Shown: piece by piece, positions 1-11,085 of the stretch
How the letters are laid out: the number at the start of each line of letters is the position of its first letter
How positions within the stretch are numbered: position 1 is the stretch's first letter
NCBI GenBank assembly: GCA_945643635.1
Contig: CALZFC010000004.1
Coordinates: 246,001 to 310,000, forward strand
Length of the DNA: 64,000 bases
Origin: Allodiplogaster sudhausi
Taxonomy: Eukaryota > Nematoda > Chromadorea > Rhabditida > Diplogasteridae
Direction: 5' to 3'
Position numbers and translations under genes: made by a program
The notes under the pieces: model-generated
The model's database searches: none
What the model was told of the DNA's origin: nothing
The model's input: the letters and a program-made list of their open reading frames with translations, nothing else

Positions 1-103
1 CTGCGTGGTGGTGATGGTGGTGATTGTGATGCGGCATCGGAAGCGAGAGCTCGGGCGCGATCGGCGTGTAGCCGGACGTCGCGGCCGACTTGCCGTTGCA
101 TAC
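1..103 (-). CDS. Gene A exon 6 (partial): His-rich cytoplasmic tail
   Basis: The acceptor TTTTAAAG is followed in phase 0 by VCNGKSAATSGYTPIAPELS, a Pro/His-rich stretch and a run of six His. The frame stays open to the left edge of the window, so the stop codon and any further exons are outside. The Tyr in SGYTPIAPE could be a cytoplasmic signalling or sorting site; this is a guess from sequence. Confidence 0.6.
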
Positions 104-190
104 CTTTAAAATTTTAATTCGCATTTGAATTCCCGCACTTTTCTATGAGGTCAGGCGAAAGCGCGCGAATTCAAACGAGGAGTATTTTAC

Positions 191-271
191 CATTGGGTAG
201 TGCTCGCCCGGCGGCGGATTCTGGCGGCATCGAAAGACGAAGAAGACAACGCAGGCGATGATCACAATCAC
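191..271 (-). CDS. Gene A exon 5: transmembrane helix and stop-transfer
   Basis: 27 codons in phase 0. They begin VIVIIACVVFFVF, followed by RCRQN as a positively charged stop-transfer, then PPPGEHYPM on the cytoplasmic side. Together with ALISASSIA from exon 4 this makes a hydrophobic helix of about 22 residues. Acceptor TTGCCAG and donor ATG|GTAAAA are both good. This exon is the main evidence that gene A is a single-pass type I membrane protein. Confidence 0.7.
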
Positions 272-698
272 CTGGCAATAAAAAATTAAACATTTATTTT
301 CTCATTGCGTACAATTTTAAAGATTGGTTTGACCATCCAAAAGCGCTACCAATCGCTGCTCCTGATTAATTATTTTCTTATGTTCACGGAAGCCTTGAGA
401 AATGCAGCGATGTCGTTATAGTAGTTTGAAAAAATGTCTGAGATTTTCTTTTCTTTTATTTTTTTATTTTTTCTACATCTAGTTTTGAGATATTTTTAAT
501 TTAAAAAAATTGTTCCTTTATTTTAATTCATTAAAATAAAATAACAATATTATTGTATATGTATAGGCATTATAAAATGACAATAATAGCATAGTGATTA
601 TATGATAAGAATATTTTATTTTTCATTAATTATTATAGTAAAAGATTAAAAAATAAGATAAATTTTTACTATATATTCTATTTCATTTGCGAACGGAC
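272..698. other. Gene A intron 4 (AT-rich)
   Basis: AT-rich intron sequence between gene A exons 4 and 5, with TTTTATTTT-type runs. No other signal is seen. Confidence 0.5.
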
Positions 699-755
699 AG
701 CAATCGATGAAGCCGAGATGAGCGCCGTACGCGGAAAGTCGGTGTTCGAAGGATC
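699..755 (-). CDS. Gene A exon 4: start of transmembrane segment
   Basis: The acceptor is a T-run ending CTGCAG, followed by 19 codons in phase 0 (DPSNTDFPRTALISASSIA). The donor is ATTGCT|GTCCGT, a weak GT site chosen because it keeps phase 0 and fuses directly to the hydrophobic exon 5. The alternative is read-through to TAG seven codons further, which would give a secreted isoform without a full membrane anchor. Confidence 0.55.
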
Positions 756-1080
756 CTGCAGAAAAAAAGTATTATTCAAAAGGTGTTTATCAATAAAAGT
801 GTTTTCCTATTGTTAAATTATTATGCAAAAACGTTTAACAATTTTTTTTCCATGTTCTTAAATTATTATGCAAAAACGTTTAATCATATATTTTTTAAAT
901 AAATATTTTACTTTGTTAGCATGTATGGTGGTGTTACGTCTTTGTCGAGCGATATATTTTCTGTATCTCGCAGAATGTTTGCTGGTGACGGAGAACGGAA
1001 ACGATATATATGTATGTATATAAATTCTATATTTTCTCATTCATGGTCAGTACCGAGTGACGTGACATGTCTACCTAACG

Positions 1081-1237
1081 CTAATTATAGTGGGCTTACC
1101 GTGTCTCATGTTTTCGGTGGCCTAATTATAGTGTGCCTACCGTACCCTCATGTTTTCTTTGGGCCTAAGTATAGTGCGTCTACCGCACTCTCATGTTTTC
1201 TTTGGGCCTAATTATAGTGCGTCTACCGTACCGTCAT
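1081..1237. repeat. 43-bp minisatellite that carries the gene A exon 3 donor
   Basis: About 3.6 copies of a 41-43 bp unit starting CTAATTATAGTG and containing TACCGTACC and CATGTTTTC, at 1081, 1122, 1165 and 1208. On the minus strand each copy has a GT-containing donor-like core followed by a CACTATAATTAG segment. The gene A exon 3 donor at 1231/1232 is in the copy nearest the exon. Confidence 0.8.
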
Positions 1238-1335
1238 GATGGCCGTTGACGGGACGAAGCCGCCTGTCATGGGCGTCGTCGGCCGGACATTCGCCACCGG
1301 CGACTTGGACGCTGCCGAGAGCGCCACGGAGTAGG
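1232..1335 (-). CDS. Gene A exon 3: juxtamembrane stalk
   Basis: Acceptor TTTCAG then CC TAC TCC completes the phase-1 codon from exon 2 and gives a 34-codon Ser/Thr/Pro/Ala-rich stalk (SYSVALSAASKSPVANV and PTTPMTGGFVPSTAIMT). It ends in phase 0 at ACG|GTACGG; reading through meets TAG two codons later. The intron from exon 2 is about 6.3 kb and may hide further exons. The donor lies inside a 43-bp minisatellite. Confidence 0.6.
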
Positions 1336-4068
1336 CTGAAAGAGAATAAGAGTAAAAATGGAAGATTTTTCTGCGATTTACCAAAAACACACTAAATATA
1401 GTGATTCCGTATACGCGAGGTGTACGGGAGCACTATAATTAAGCAATTTTTTTTCCACGTTCTATTTTCGTGCGGTGCATTTATGTTTGGTTAGATGTGC
1501 GAAACTGAAGAGCAGCAACAACTTTTCACTCCTATATACATATACATTTTTAAAATTAAATAATAACAAACAAAACTAGAAACGGCTACCCACGGCTATG
1601 CTACAAATTCGACACATAAAAAAATATATCGTGAGCAAATTAAGGTAGGTGTTTTGGAGAGCGATGCTCTTAATTTTATTTTATTTGCTTTATTTGCCGG
1701 GCACACTCGCTAGAACAAACGACAGTTTTGGGACACGTCTAACAATAAGAAGAAAGATGAGCTGATTGTGAGAACGAAAGAGAACTGCCTAGACATACAT
1801 ACTATGTATGTATCTCTTTTATTTAGCGAGATGGTACATGTTTATATTTGTATGTAACTAATCCATGTCTCTTTGAATCCTTCATTTCAATAATCTCAAA
1901 AATAAGGGCACCAATATTTGATTTGTTTTTCGCAAAATGTAAGAAAAATTCAAAATAATCAATATTTAAAAATATTTACATTAAAAAAATATTTTTTTAG
2001 TGTTAAAATGCATGCTTCTTAAATATAGTGCTGCTCAAATGAGAATATGGCAAGAAAATTTTACGGAAAATTTAGGAATCTCTAACAAACAAACTGGCAA
2101 ACCAACTAACAAACGAAAACTACGCGTATGGAACTCAGAAAGTACAGGCACATGCACACACTTTTACAAATTAATAAGTCAATAATTTTGATTCTTTTTA
2201 TCGTTAAAATGCTGCAGAGCTCACGTTTAGTGCTACTATTGATTTATATAAACAAATTTTAATAGTTCACGATTTTTCGGAACGAATAAAGCTGCGATGC
2301 CAGGAACGGAAGGAAAGACGGAAGGAAGGAAGGCATCAAAAGTGACTGGGAAATTGATTTCAGCCTCTCTGCACGTCTCTATGCATCTCTCTATCTCTCT
2401 CTCTCAAGCTCTGAGAGGGAGCTTTTCTATTGCCGTCCATTAATGTGGTGAGAGGTGCACAAGAGAGCGACGGGTCCATTAGTTGGCGTCGGCTTGTGGA
2501 GTGAAAGCGAGAAAGGATAAGTGGGTAGAGAGAGAGAGAGACAGAAGGAGAGAATGAGAGAGTAGGAGAGAGTAAGTGCAGGAGAGAGTAAAAGTTGGAG
2601 ATAGAGAGGGTGGGAGAGAGTGAGAGATACGCTTATGCAGAGCAATGTGGGATATAACAAAAGAAGTAGAAGAAAGAACGACAGAGAAGAAGGCGGTTTT
2701 TCGCTCATTAATTAAGGCTCTATTTAAAGAACTTTAAAGGAGTGAAGAGGGTGAGGTATCAAGAGAAAAAGACAATGTGAAAAAATTCTAAGAGAAGAAG
2801 AGAGAGAGAGAGAGAGAGCGAGTGAGAGAGAGAAAGAGAGGGAGAGAGTGGAATAATTCAGATTGCTTGACATCTAAACGATAATAAGTCGTGATTTCGT
2901 TCCTTTTTTCGACCATTCTTTATCAATTTTTGTTGAAATAAATTGTAGAAAATTATTATTTTTCATAATATAATAATTATTAGATGAATATAAAGAAAGA
3001 GAGTTAGAGATAGAAAGGAAAAGAAGCACGAAAAGTATGCAAATGCAATTCCATAATGCATGCAGAGTGATTTATCGTCGGAGCGGTCAGCGACAACAAG
3101 GGGATGTCTAATGTGTTCGGTTCCTCGAGGCTACTAGAGAGAGAAGAGAGAGGGAGAAAGAGAGCTAGTGAGGGAGAAAGAGGGGAGAGAGGGGGAGAGA
3201 GAGAGAGAGGGTCAGAGAGAAAGAGAGAGATATGTAGAGCGAGAGAGAGAGAGGGAGAGGGAGAAAAATAGAAAAATAGCGGACGAGACAGAAAGGAAGC
3301 GAGAGAGTGAGAGAGAGAGAAAGATAGAGAGAGAAAAAAAAGTGAGATAAAGCGAGAAAAAGAGAGAAGGCACCTAGAATGAAAGACAGTTGAAGGCAGA
3401 GACGCAGCCATGTAAACAGCCAGGAAACGCTGTCATCAAGGAAAGCCGCATGGGTCCAGAAGGGTACACGCCTGGATTTATTCTTCTTGCTTTGCGGATC
3501 GCCTCAAGGGCCACAAATGGATGCGAGAGAAAGAGTGGGAGAGAAAGAGAGCGAGAAAGAAAGGAAGAGGCGCGAGAAAGTATAGTGCTGAGCGACTATC
3601 GTGAGTAACTGGCGTTATTTCTCTCCGACTGCTTTCGAAGCTCTCTTTTGCCGTACAATTACCATTTATCCTCTTATTACATTCTTTCCCTGGGAACCAC
3701 ATTTTCTACCTTAGTTTCTCTTCCACTCTCACTCTCTCTCTCTTTCTTTCTCTCTCTTTCTCTCACTCTCTCTCTCTCTCTTCGGTTGTCCCGTGTTTAT
3801 TATGTTGCGGGCGCCTTGCGGCATCTCCAGGAGGCAACAGGCGGTCATGGTAGCTAACGTGAGATAACTGGGTCACGTTTACTCTGTCTTTTCTATCTCG
3901 CTTTCCAAATCTCGCATTCAATATCGCTCTCTCTCTCACTCTGTATCTCTCAATCTCTACATACCTCTCTGTCTATTCTCTCTCTCTCTCTGTCTATTTC
4001 ACGAGAGGGAGAGAGAGAGAGGAGAGAGAGAGAGAGAAAGAGAGAAAGAGTGAAAAAGAGAGAGAGAG

Positions 4069-4101
<33 letters not shown>

Positions 4102-5433
4102 AAAGAAAGCGAGTGAGAGAGAGGGAGGGAGAGAAGGAGGCTTTTTAGCCGATTGAACTTCTGATTGGTTGGTGGGCCTCTGGACCGTAAACATTTGGAG
4201 ATCCTTCTATGAAGCAGCGAGACGGATGGAACAAAGTAAGAGAAAGGGCGTATATTCGAGAGTTGTGAAAGAGCGAGGCAAAGGATAAATTAGTGTCGGA
4301 AAATGTAATGTTTATTATTATTAAATAATACGACTAGAATAATACGACTCTTTTTCATGAGCTAATTTCGTAACTAATGATGAGGTCTTATGGAGATGAA
4401 CACATATGGCCACGAAATTTAGGTATAGATAGGAGATTGTTGAACGGGAGATGGCGAGAAAGAGAAGCAAAAGAGATGACGGGATATGACGTCGTTATGA
4501 TCTGTCAATCTTTCCTCCCTCTGTCTATCTCTCTTTCTCTCTGCTCTCTCTCTTTCTCTCGCTCTCTCTCACTCTTCTCTCCTCTCTCTCTCTCTCTGTT
4601 ATGATGGCAGACTGATTCTGAGAAGAAGATGGCCGTTCTGGTATCAAGATTGCGTGGGGCGATAGGGAGAGGAAGAATAGAGAAGTCGAAAAAGGAGCCC
4701 TGGAGAGTTCAAAGTGCTAAAGTTTGGCGATTTTTGAAGAGACGCTTTATGGACAGAGAGAGAGATAGGGTGAAAGAGATGAAGAGGTAGAGAGAAAGAG
4801 AGAGAGAGAGAGAGACAGCCATTTCAACAACAGCAAAAAAAAAGAATATCTGCAAGATCATCAGATGTGGAGGAAAATAAGGCCAAGATAAAAATGATGT
4901 CCCGGGGGCGGATGATAACAGAAGATGGATGCATGGGGGTGTCAATATAGATTCGAATAGCATGCAAACTTATTGTTAGGGAAGAGATATGTAGGAAGAC
5001 AGAGAGAGAGAGAGAGAAAGAGAAAGAGAGAGAGAAGTACCCTTCCCGCGTTATAAGACACTTGTTAAGCAACAGGATAAGAGCTTCGGCTAATCCAACA
5101 GGAAGAGAAGTCGCAAACATTGACAGGAGGAAGTAAGAGCATTTACACGGAAATCCGTGCACTTTTCAATTGATTACGCAATAATCTTCGTGTGCAATTC
5201 GTAACTGCTGATCTCAAATCAAAATCTTTGCTAAAGGATAAAAAGGAAATGAATATGGCTGATCACATGACAGCATCAGATTTGCTAATCTCTTCGGCTT
5301 CTCAAATAGGAAAGACGCGCATGGAAAACCACCGGCATTTCATTAGTAACAACATTAGGTGCGCAAATGGAAAAGGAATTAGAAGAAATTTGGGGATCAA
5401 CAATTCTCTTATTCTTGCTTACCGTACTTGCTT

Positions 5434-5485
5434 ACATTTTCGCAAATTAATACAAATCCACTAATTTGGTAATTTGCGAAAATGT
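5434..5485. repeat. Perfect 16-bp stem hairpin
   Basis: ACATTTTCGCAAATTA and its exact reverse complement flank a 20-nt centre in which ATTTG/CAAAT can extend the stem. It lies in gene A intron 2. It may be the remnant of a small inverted-repeat element. Confidence 0.6.
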
Positions 5486-6309
5486 CAGACATTGCAATCG
5501 TTCAAAGTTGCAGTTCAATTTTTTTAAATTTATTTAGTTGTTGGATATTATTAGATATTTCGATTGTGAAGGATTCGCATGCCAGTTGACGAAGTAAGCA
5601 TCGTCAAGTGAGAGAAGATAGTAAGATAAAAAAAAGAAATAGAGAAAGAGAGAGAGTTTGGAGAGAGAAATAGTGTTACAGAGAAGCAGAGAAAGTCATT
5701 TTAATCTTCAAAGACAACAACAAACACGACATCTGGCTTTTGGCACTCTTCCAGAGAGAGCGAAAAATAGAGAGAGTGAAAGAGAGAGAGAGAGAGAGAA
5801 GAGTGAGTGAGAGCGTTAGAGAGATAGAGTGAGAGAGCGATACAGAGACGGACATAAAGATAAAGAAGAAGAGAGAGAGAGAACAGATCGAGAGGGAGAG
5901 AGAAGATTACGAGCAGATAGCGAAGTCTGCTAAAGGGCATAATGCAATTCTGGCCACTCGCAGCAAATTCTAAATCTTTTCTCAATCGCTAATTTTTATC
6001 TCTCTTTTGTCTCCTCTATCTTTCTCTCTGTCTCTCTCTCTCGTTCTCTCTCTCGCTATCTCTCTCACTCTCTTTGAAAATTGCATTGCTCAGTGCAAGT
6101 CGTGCGTGGCCCTCAAAACATTCAGAAAAGAAGACAAATTGTAAGGAATCTTTTCGCCAAAACAGTCGAAAGGTCGAAAGACTAACAAAAAGGAAGAAAC
6201 GAAGGATGAGGAAGAGATGTGAGGAAGAAACCATTACTTCATGTTCGAGGCCAAGACGAGGATGGGAGGAGGCGGTGAACGGGGTTCGGAGGAAATGGCA
6301 AGTGCAGCG

Positions 6310-6356
6310 CAGTTTGCATTCGTGTCTATATTTCATATAGACATGAATGCAAACTG
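6310..6356. repeat. 22-bp stem hairpin with 3-nt loop
   Basis: The arms 6310-6331 and 6335-6356 are reverse complements except for one G/A difference (a G-U pair in RNA). The loop is TTC. It lies inside gene A intron 2. The loop is too short for a classical pre-miRNA; a palindromic element remnant is more likely. Confidence 0.65.
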
Positions 6357-6531
6357 TCAAATCTTCCAAAAGTAAGCATGTTCGAATTTGGTTTAGAAAG
6401 CTTATTTAAAAAAATATGTATATATTTAATTCATTCACAAATCGTGCCCTATGAATACTAAAAGACGGCCAGACATCAGTAATGTACAGACGAAGCATTG
6501 AAAGCGAGTGAGAATAATGTTTGCACTCTCG

Positions 6532-6566
<35 letters not shown>

Positions 6567-6869
6567 CCTTTCACGCTTTCACTCTCTCTCTCTCTCTTTC
6601 ACTCTCTCTCATTTTCTCTCGCTCTCTCTTCTCTCTTAATTTTCCTCTGCATCTCTCTCTCCTCTTCCTCGGGCAATGCCTCTTTTTTCCATTTGTGCCC
6701 AAAGCGCTTGCAAGGCGAAGAAGCCACCTCCAACTGCCAGCTCCGATTCTGTTCTCTTTCATTCCAATTTCTATCCATCCTTCTTTCTATCGCTCTCCTT
6801 CTTTCTCTCTCTCACCCTATTTCTATCGCTCCTTCACTCTCTCTTCTCCCTCTTTTTTCCTTACTGTTT

Positions 6870-6914
<45 letters not shown>

Positions 6915-7655
6915 TTTCCTCTCTTTCTCTCTCTCTTTCACCCTCCATCTCTCTCTCCATCCTTCCTTTCCCCCGTTCGCGTGTTGCCAAAGTCACATTT
7001 TCTCCTCAACCACCTTCACATGCCCACACGGGCAAAGGATCGACGAGAGGCCAAAGTGTTTGCCATCACGCGCCAATGGAGAATGGAGAGCAACAGAAAG
7101 AGAGAATATGAGATCGGGGGGAAAGAGGCCTTTTTCAAATCCTTTTTAACAAATGGCAAAAAAGGCAAACAAAAAAAGAGAATTTAAAACCAAGACCATA
7201 ATAAATTGGAGGAAAAAATTCAAGTTTAAAAAGTATGTTTAAAAAAAGTAGAAAGTAAAAAGTATCCTATTATATATTCAACTACCACACATTCTAATCG
7301 CACATCATACAAGTCTGCATACTGTATTTCTGATGCTCCTCGTCTACCGTATTACTAGAGACGAGCGATTACGGTAGATTACGGTATTCGTGCCGGGACT
7401 TTGTATCTCCCTACAGTGTGCCTTCCACTCTCTTACTGCACATACGGTCAAACGCTCAACTAATGTAGGGAATAAGAGGAAGGGAGAGTGTGTGAGAGAA
7501 ACAGAGAACAGACAAGATTCACAAGAGGAGGGCACACGGCAAATGATTGGATAGGCTCAAAATACTGCTCACTCAGGGAGTGAAAAAGAGAATACTACTA
7601 TAATAGAGTTATGAATGAGTGACAGAGATAAAGAGAGAGGGAGAGATAGACTTAC

Positions 7656-8591
7656 AGAGATTCCAGACTTGCTGATAATTGGGATTGGTCGTAAGGGGTG
7701 GGGAGCAATAGGTCTGACACGGCATGTCTACGTAGTCTACGTGGAACATATGACACGCACCGGTACTTGTCGTGTAAGGCGCAGTTGTTGCTGCTGTTGC
7801 TCTTCGTCGTGTCGTCGTGGTCGTGCTGAGCACGGCGGTCGTCGTCGTTCTCGGATTCGCGGAGGTCGTCGTCCTCGCAGTTGACGTCGTCGACCTGGTC
7901 GTTGCCGGCTCCGAGCTTGTCGTTACCGTAATCGTCCAAGTCTCAGACGCTGCTTCCGTCGTCTCGGGACGTCTTCGGTAGTCCAGCTCGTCCGGCACGA
8001 CATCAGCGCCATTCCAGATGGACGCCTTCTCATCGGGCACCAACTCGCGTCCGAGCTCCGCCGCGTATTCCGGATTCTGGCTGAGCGCCTCCTCGACCGA
8101 GTCGTAGGGACGAGGGATTACGGTAGATGTTTTCGTGGCGGGACCCATCGGCGACGTGGCCGGGGTCGCGGCGAGAGCCAGAACGGGCTCGGCGGGAGTT
8201 GGCAGATTGCCAGATCCTTCGAACTCGCCGCCTTCACTGAAGATTGGCAGAGCTGCAGAGCCCTCTTCGACACCGACAACTTCCTCGAGAAAGACGATAG
8301 ATGATGTGGTCGAAGGCATGGATACGGTGGAAGCCCGGGTTACAGTATCGTCGGTGGGTAGAATGGTGGGTCGACGATGTGACTGCTGCTTGTGATGCTG
8401 CTTATGTTGATGGTCAAGAGTAGGATGAGGAGGAGGCGACTCACCGGTGGTTGTGGTCGTAGAGGCAGATGTAGTAGTTAGAACGTGAGGACGCCGTGTT
8501 GCGCGCGGGGCGTCGCGGTCACTCGCTGCTGTCGCGTCGCGGTCACGCGATGCGGTCGAGGACGAGAGCACCACGACGGGCGAGAAGAAGC
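7656..8591 (-). CDS. Gene A exon 2: mucin-like ectodomain with acidic SG site and Cys cluster
   Basis: Largest exon, 311 full codons. The acceptor is a clean pyrimidine tract ending CCAG; the donor is CTCT|GTAAGTC, an excellent consensus. In order it encodes a Ser/Thr segment, a His/Gln-rich patch, an acidic segment containing EFEGSG (acidic residues beside Ser-Gly, the pattern used for glycosaminoglycan attachment), an acidic folded-looking stretch (SVEEALSQNPEYAAELGREL), long Thr runs, and a terminal Cys cluster (ACHMFHVDYVDMPCQTYC). Phase 1 at both ends fits exons 1 and 3. Overlapping frames on both strands are shadows. It is probably the extracellular body of a transmembrane mucin or proteoglycan-like protein; no named family is recognised. 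Confidence 0.75.
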
Positions 8592-9294
8592 CTGGAAGTA
8601 GAGAGAAAGAGAGAATAATCGGTTAGAGAAGAAGAGTAATTTTGAAAAAGTGACGGAACGAATGGTGAAATTTTTTTTTTATAAGTGGTTCGTATACGAT
8701 GAGAAAAAAAAGCAGACAGACACTCTACAATGCAGCTAAAACTAAATCTATTCTCTGCCGAAACTTCAGCGAAGAAGAGTAATGTACAGAGTCGCTGTTT
8801 AATTATTTTCTTAAGATAATTTTCTTTTTGATTTTGTAAGCAGATCATAATTTTTTTAAGCTCTAAACGGGAATAGACAGTATTTTTTTATTAGATTATT
8901 TGATTCAGGTGGTCTACTTCTAAACGAATGTGCTTTTATTGTCAGCACTTTTGCTGTATGCTGCTTCGTGACTTGTTTGGCTGTAGACTAATTAATAAAA
9001 AAACATAATACATTCACCTTTAATTAAATATGTATATGTATGTATAACATATACCTATGTATATATGTAAAATATAGAAGAATCAGAACAGCGAGAGACC
9101 GTTGCATGCTGGCTTTATTGAGCAGAATTCATTCATAGATTCACACGGCTTGCAGGGTGTGCAAATTGTCTTTTTTTACTGAACTAGCCACCGAGCGGCT
9201 GCACACTTGTTAGAGACTTCTATTGTACTAGGAAACTCCTCTCAAATGGATGATGCAAGCATGCAGGTGCAGGTTGATTTACACAAAACAAACA

Positions 9295-9366
<72 letters not shown>

Positions 9367-9441
9367 TTCCTCGCTCACACTTCTCTTCTTCTGTTTTTCT
9401 TCACACCACTCGAACATTTTCCCACAAACTACATTCGTAAC
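8592..9441. other. Gene A intron 1
   Basis: 850-bp intron with a donor AATG|GTTACG and an acceptor after CTCTACTTCCAG. It carries an AT-rich middle part with TATGTATG-type repeats and a (CT)n tract at 9,299-9,370 on the plus strand (GA in the transcript). Confidence 0.6.
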
Positions 9442-9904
9442 CATTGTCTTGTGATTCTCGAGCTGCTTCAGTCGTCGGCGTTTTCGTGGCTGCCGTAGCC
9501 ATGGTCGCCAGCGTAATTGTTGTTGTTGGTGGCGGTTCGGTGGTCCTGGTCGAGCCCGTGATAGTCGTCGTCATCGTCGTTGGAGTACTATAACTTGTCG
9601 GAGGTACGGTAATCGTTGTTATTGATGTCACTACGGTAGTGGTCTTCTCTGTCGTAGTTGTCGTGGTGGAGGTGCTCATCGAGAGTGCCGTCGTCGTCGT
9701 CAGCGTGGGCCTCGTGTGCCTCCGTGGCGCCGGTGTGCTCTTCACTGGCGTCGGCGCGTGTGGCGACGCGTCCGGCGTCGGCAGCCGCGACGCGTCAAAA
9801 GCGGCCGCGAAACGCGGCGCGGGCGGCGCCGCCAGCCGGCACTTGGCGTCGCGCCAGTCGAGCAGACACAGGATCGGCAGCACCGTGCTCGTCAGCACGT
9901 ACAT
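9442..9904 (-). CDS. Gene A exon 1: signal-like leader and Thr/Pro-rich mucin domain
   Basis: First coding exon of a membrane mucin-like gene. The ATG at 9904-9902 opens a hydrophobic leader (MYVLTSTVLPILCLL) followed by DWRDAKC and an Ala/Pro-rich stretch. About 90 Thr/Pro/Ser-rich residues follow with many TTTT runs, typical of O-glycosylated mucin-like regions. The frame has a TGA two codons before the ATG, so this ATG is the natural start. The exon ends at AATG|GTTACG, phase 1, which joins in frame to the acceptor at 8591. It is GC-rich compared with the surrounding AT/GA-rich DNA. The function of such proteins is usually surface protection or adhesion; that is inference from composition only. 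No family homology is recognised. Confidence 0.72.
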
Positions 9905-9924
9905 CCATCAGGAGGGGAAGAGGA
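9905..9924 (-). other. Gene A 5' leader behind a 3' splice site
   Basis: A pyrimidine-rich stretch ending TTCTACAG sits at 9930-9925, leaving only 20 nt of leader before the gene A ATG. The leader contains an overlapping upstream ATG four bases before the chosen start, in another frame. Gene B has the same arrangement (22 nt). This could be a spliced-leader trans-splice acceptor or the end of a 5'UTR intron; sequence alone does not decide. Confidence 0.4.
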
Positions 9925-10953
9925 CTGTAGAACAGGACCAAGATTATCACTGTTCGTCATTCACACACAGACAAATTCGTCTCGATCAATGATTAAATCG
10001 CGCCAAGCTTTATCTTTAAAAACGGTTATCAATTTGGCAGGATTGCTTAATTTAAAAACCTCGGAGATATACAATTTTTCAGATCAGCATTCCGCAACGT
10101 ATTATTGAACAACGTTCTAAAGTGTGTATATTATCCATTATAGTGTGCCCAAATTTATGAAATGATCGACAACGTTCAGTACATAGGCATTTTAGAGTTG
10201 GCAGCGCACTAATATAGGAAAAAAACATATTCAAATTCCTAATTGTAAGCAATTAATGTTCGCAAAGTTACTGGGCGATTGCGAGATACATATTTATTTG
10301 CATTGAAATCAAGGAAGCTATTTAACGATATTAACCCTAGCAACTATAGACTAATTATTTTTTAGCTTGTGTATTTGAGCAATATTTGCGACAGGAAACC
10401 ACCGACCGTCTCTGTAGGAGTGGGAAAGATTAAAATGTTATTTTGTGTCTAATTTTTGAACTGAAAAAATTCAGCATTTTAGGAAACGAATATGTTCTAA
10501 CCATTCGTACATAAAGAGCGTGTAGGAAGGAGAGAGCCAGTGGGAGAGACCGAGTAGACATAGAGAGATGCGAGTGAGATTGACAGAGTTACAGAGAAAA
10601 AGTCAGAAGCGGAGAGGGAGAGAGAGAGAGAGTGAGAGGAGACAGACAGAGAGAGAGAGGAAAGAAAGTACAAAAATTAGACGAGCCTTTTAATCTCTCA
10701 CTAATGGACTCGACCCGTGCGTTCAGCGATGTAGCGGATAAAAAAAAATCCGTTGAAAAAAAAACGACAGCAGAGGCAGATTCATTTAGATTGAAAGGGA
10801 AGAAGATCCGCCCCGGTTTTAGCCTCTGATCAAGGGAGCAGAGACCAGGGAGTGAGAGGTCTGCGGGTCCTCTTTAGTCACATTCAGTTCGCTACCCCCC
10901 CCCCGCATACATTCTCTCATTGTGAGATACATACACACATCGTCTACATCTAC

Positions 10954-11005
10954 CTCACACAGATTTCCCACTGGCTAAAAGCAGCCGCTGCGGTTGGTGC
11001 TGGTG
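10954..11005 (-). CDS. Weak candidate exon (possible gene C)
   Basis: Acceptor GATCCTCTTAG followed by an open frame APAPTAAAAFSQWEICV. Its entry phase matches the phase-1 donor of the 20.6-kb exon. Two possible donors (TGT|GTGAGG, GAG|GTAGAT) lie at the end. Very short, so it could be chance. Confidence 0.2.
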
Positions 11006-11036
11006 CTAAGAGGATCTCAGCACATACTTACATAGA

Positions 11037-11085
<49 letters not shown>

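Larger units (their letters stand above)
1336..7655. other. Gene A intron 2: 6.3 kb, GA/CT-rich and AT-rich
   Basis: Long intron between phase-compatible exons 2 and 3. It holds AT-rich sequence (1,400-2,400), blocks of (GA)n at 2,530-2,850, 3,130-3,370, 3,530-3,580, 4,005-4,130, 4,755-5,035 and 5,640-5,910, blocks of (CT)n at 3,725-3,780, 3,930-4,000, 4,510-4,600, 6,010-6,075 and 6,535-6,970, and two short hairpins. The polypurine strand switches several times. I see no convincing exon inside, but small ones could be hidden. Confidence 0.45.

Noticed and set aside
7615..7939. Cys/Arg-rich and Asp/Asn-rich frames
   Set aside because: Shadow frames of gene A exon 2.
9639..10108. Three plus-strand frames over gene A exon 1
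   Set aside because: Antisense shadows of a GC-rich Thr/Pro exon.
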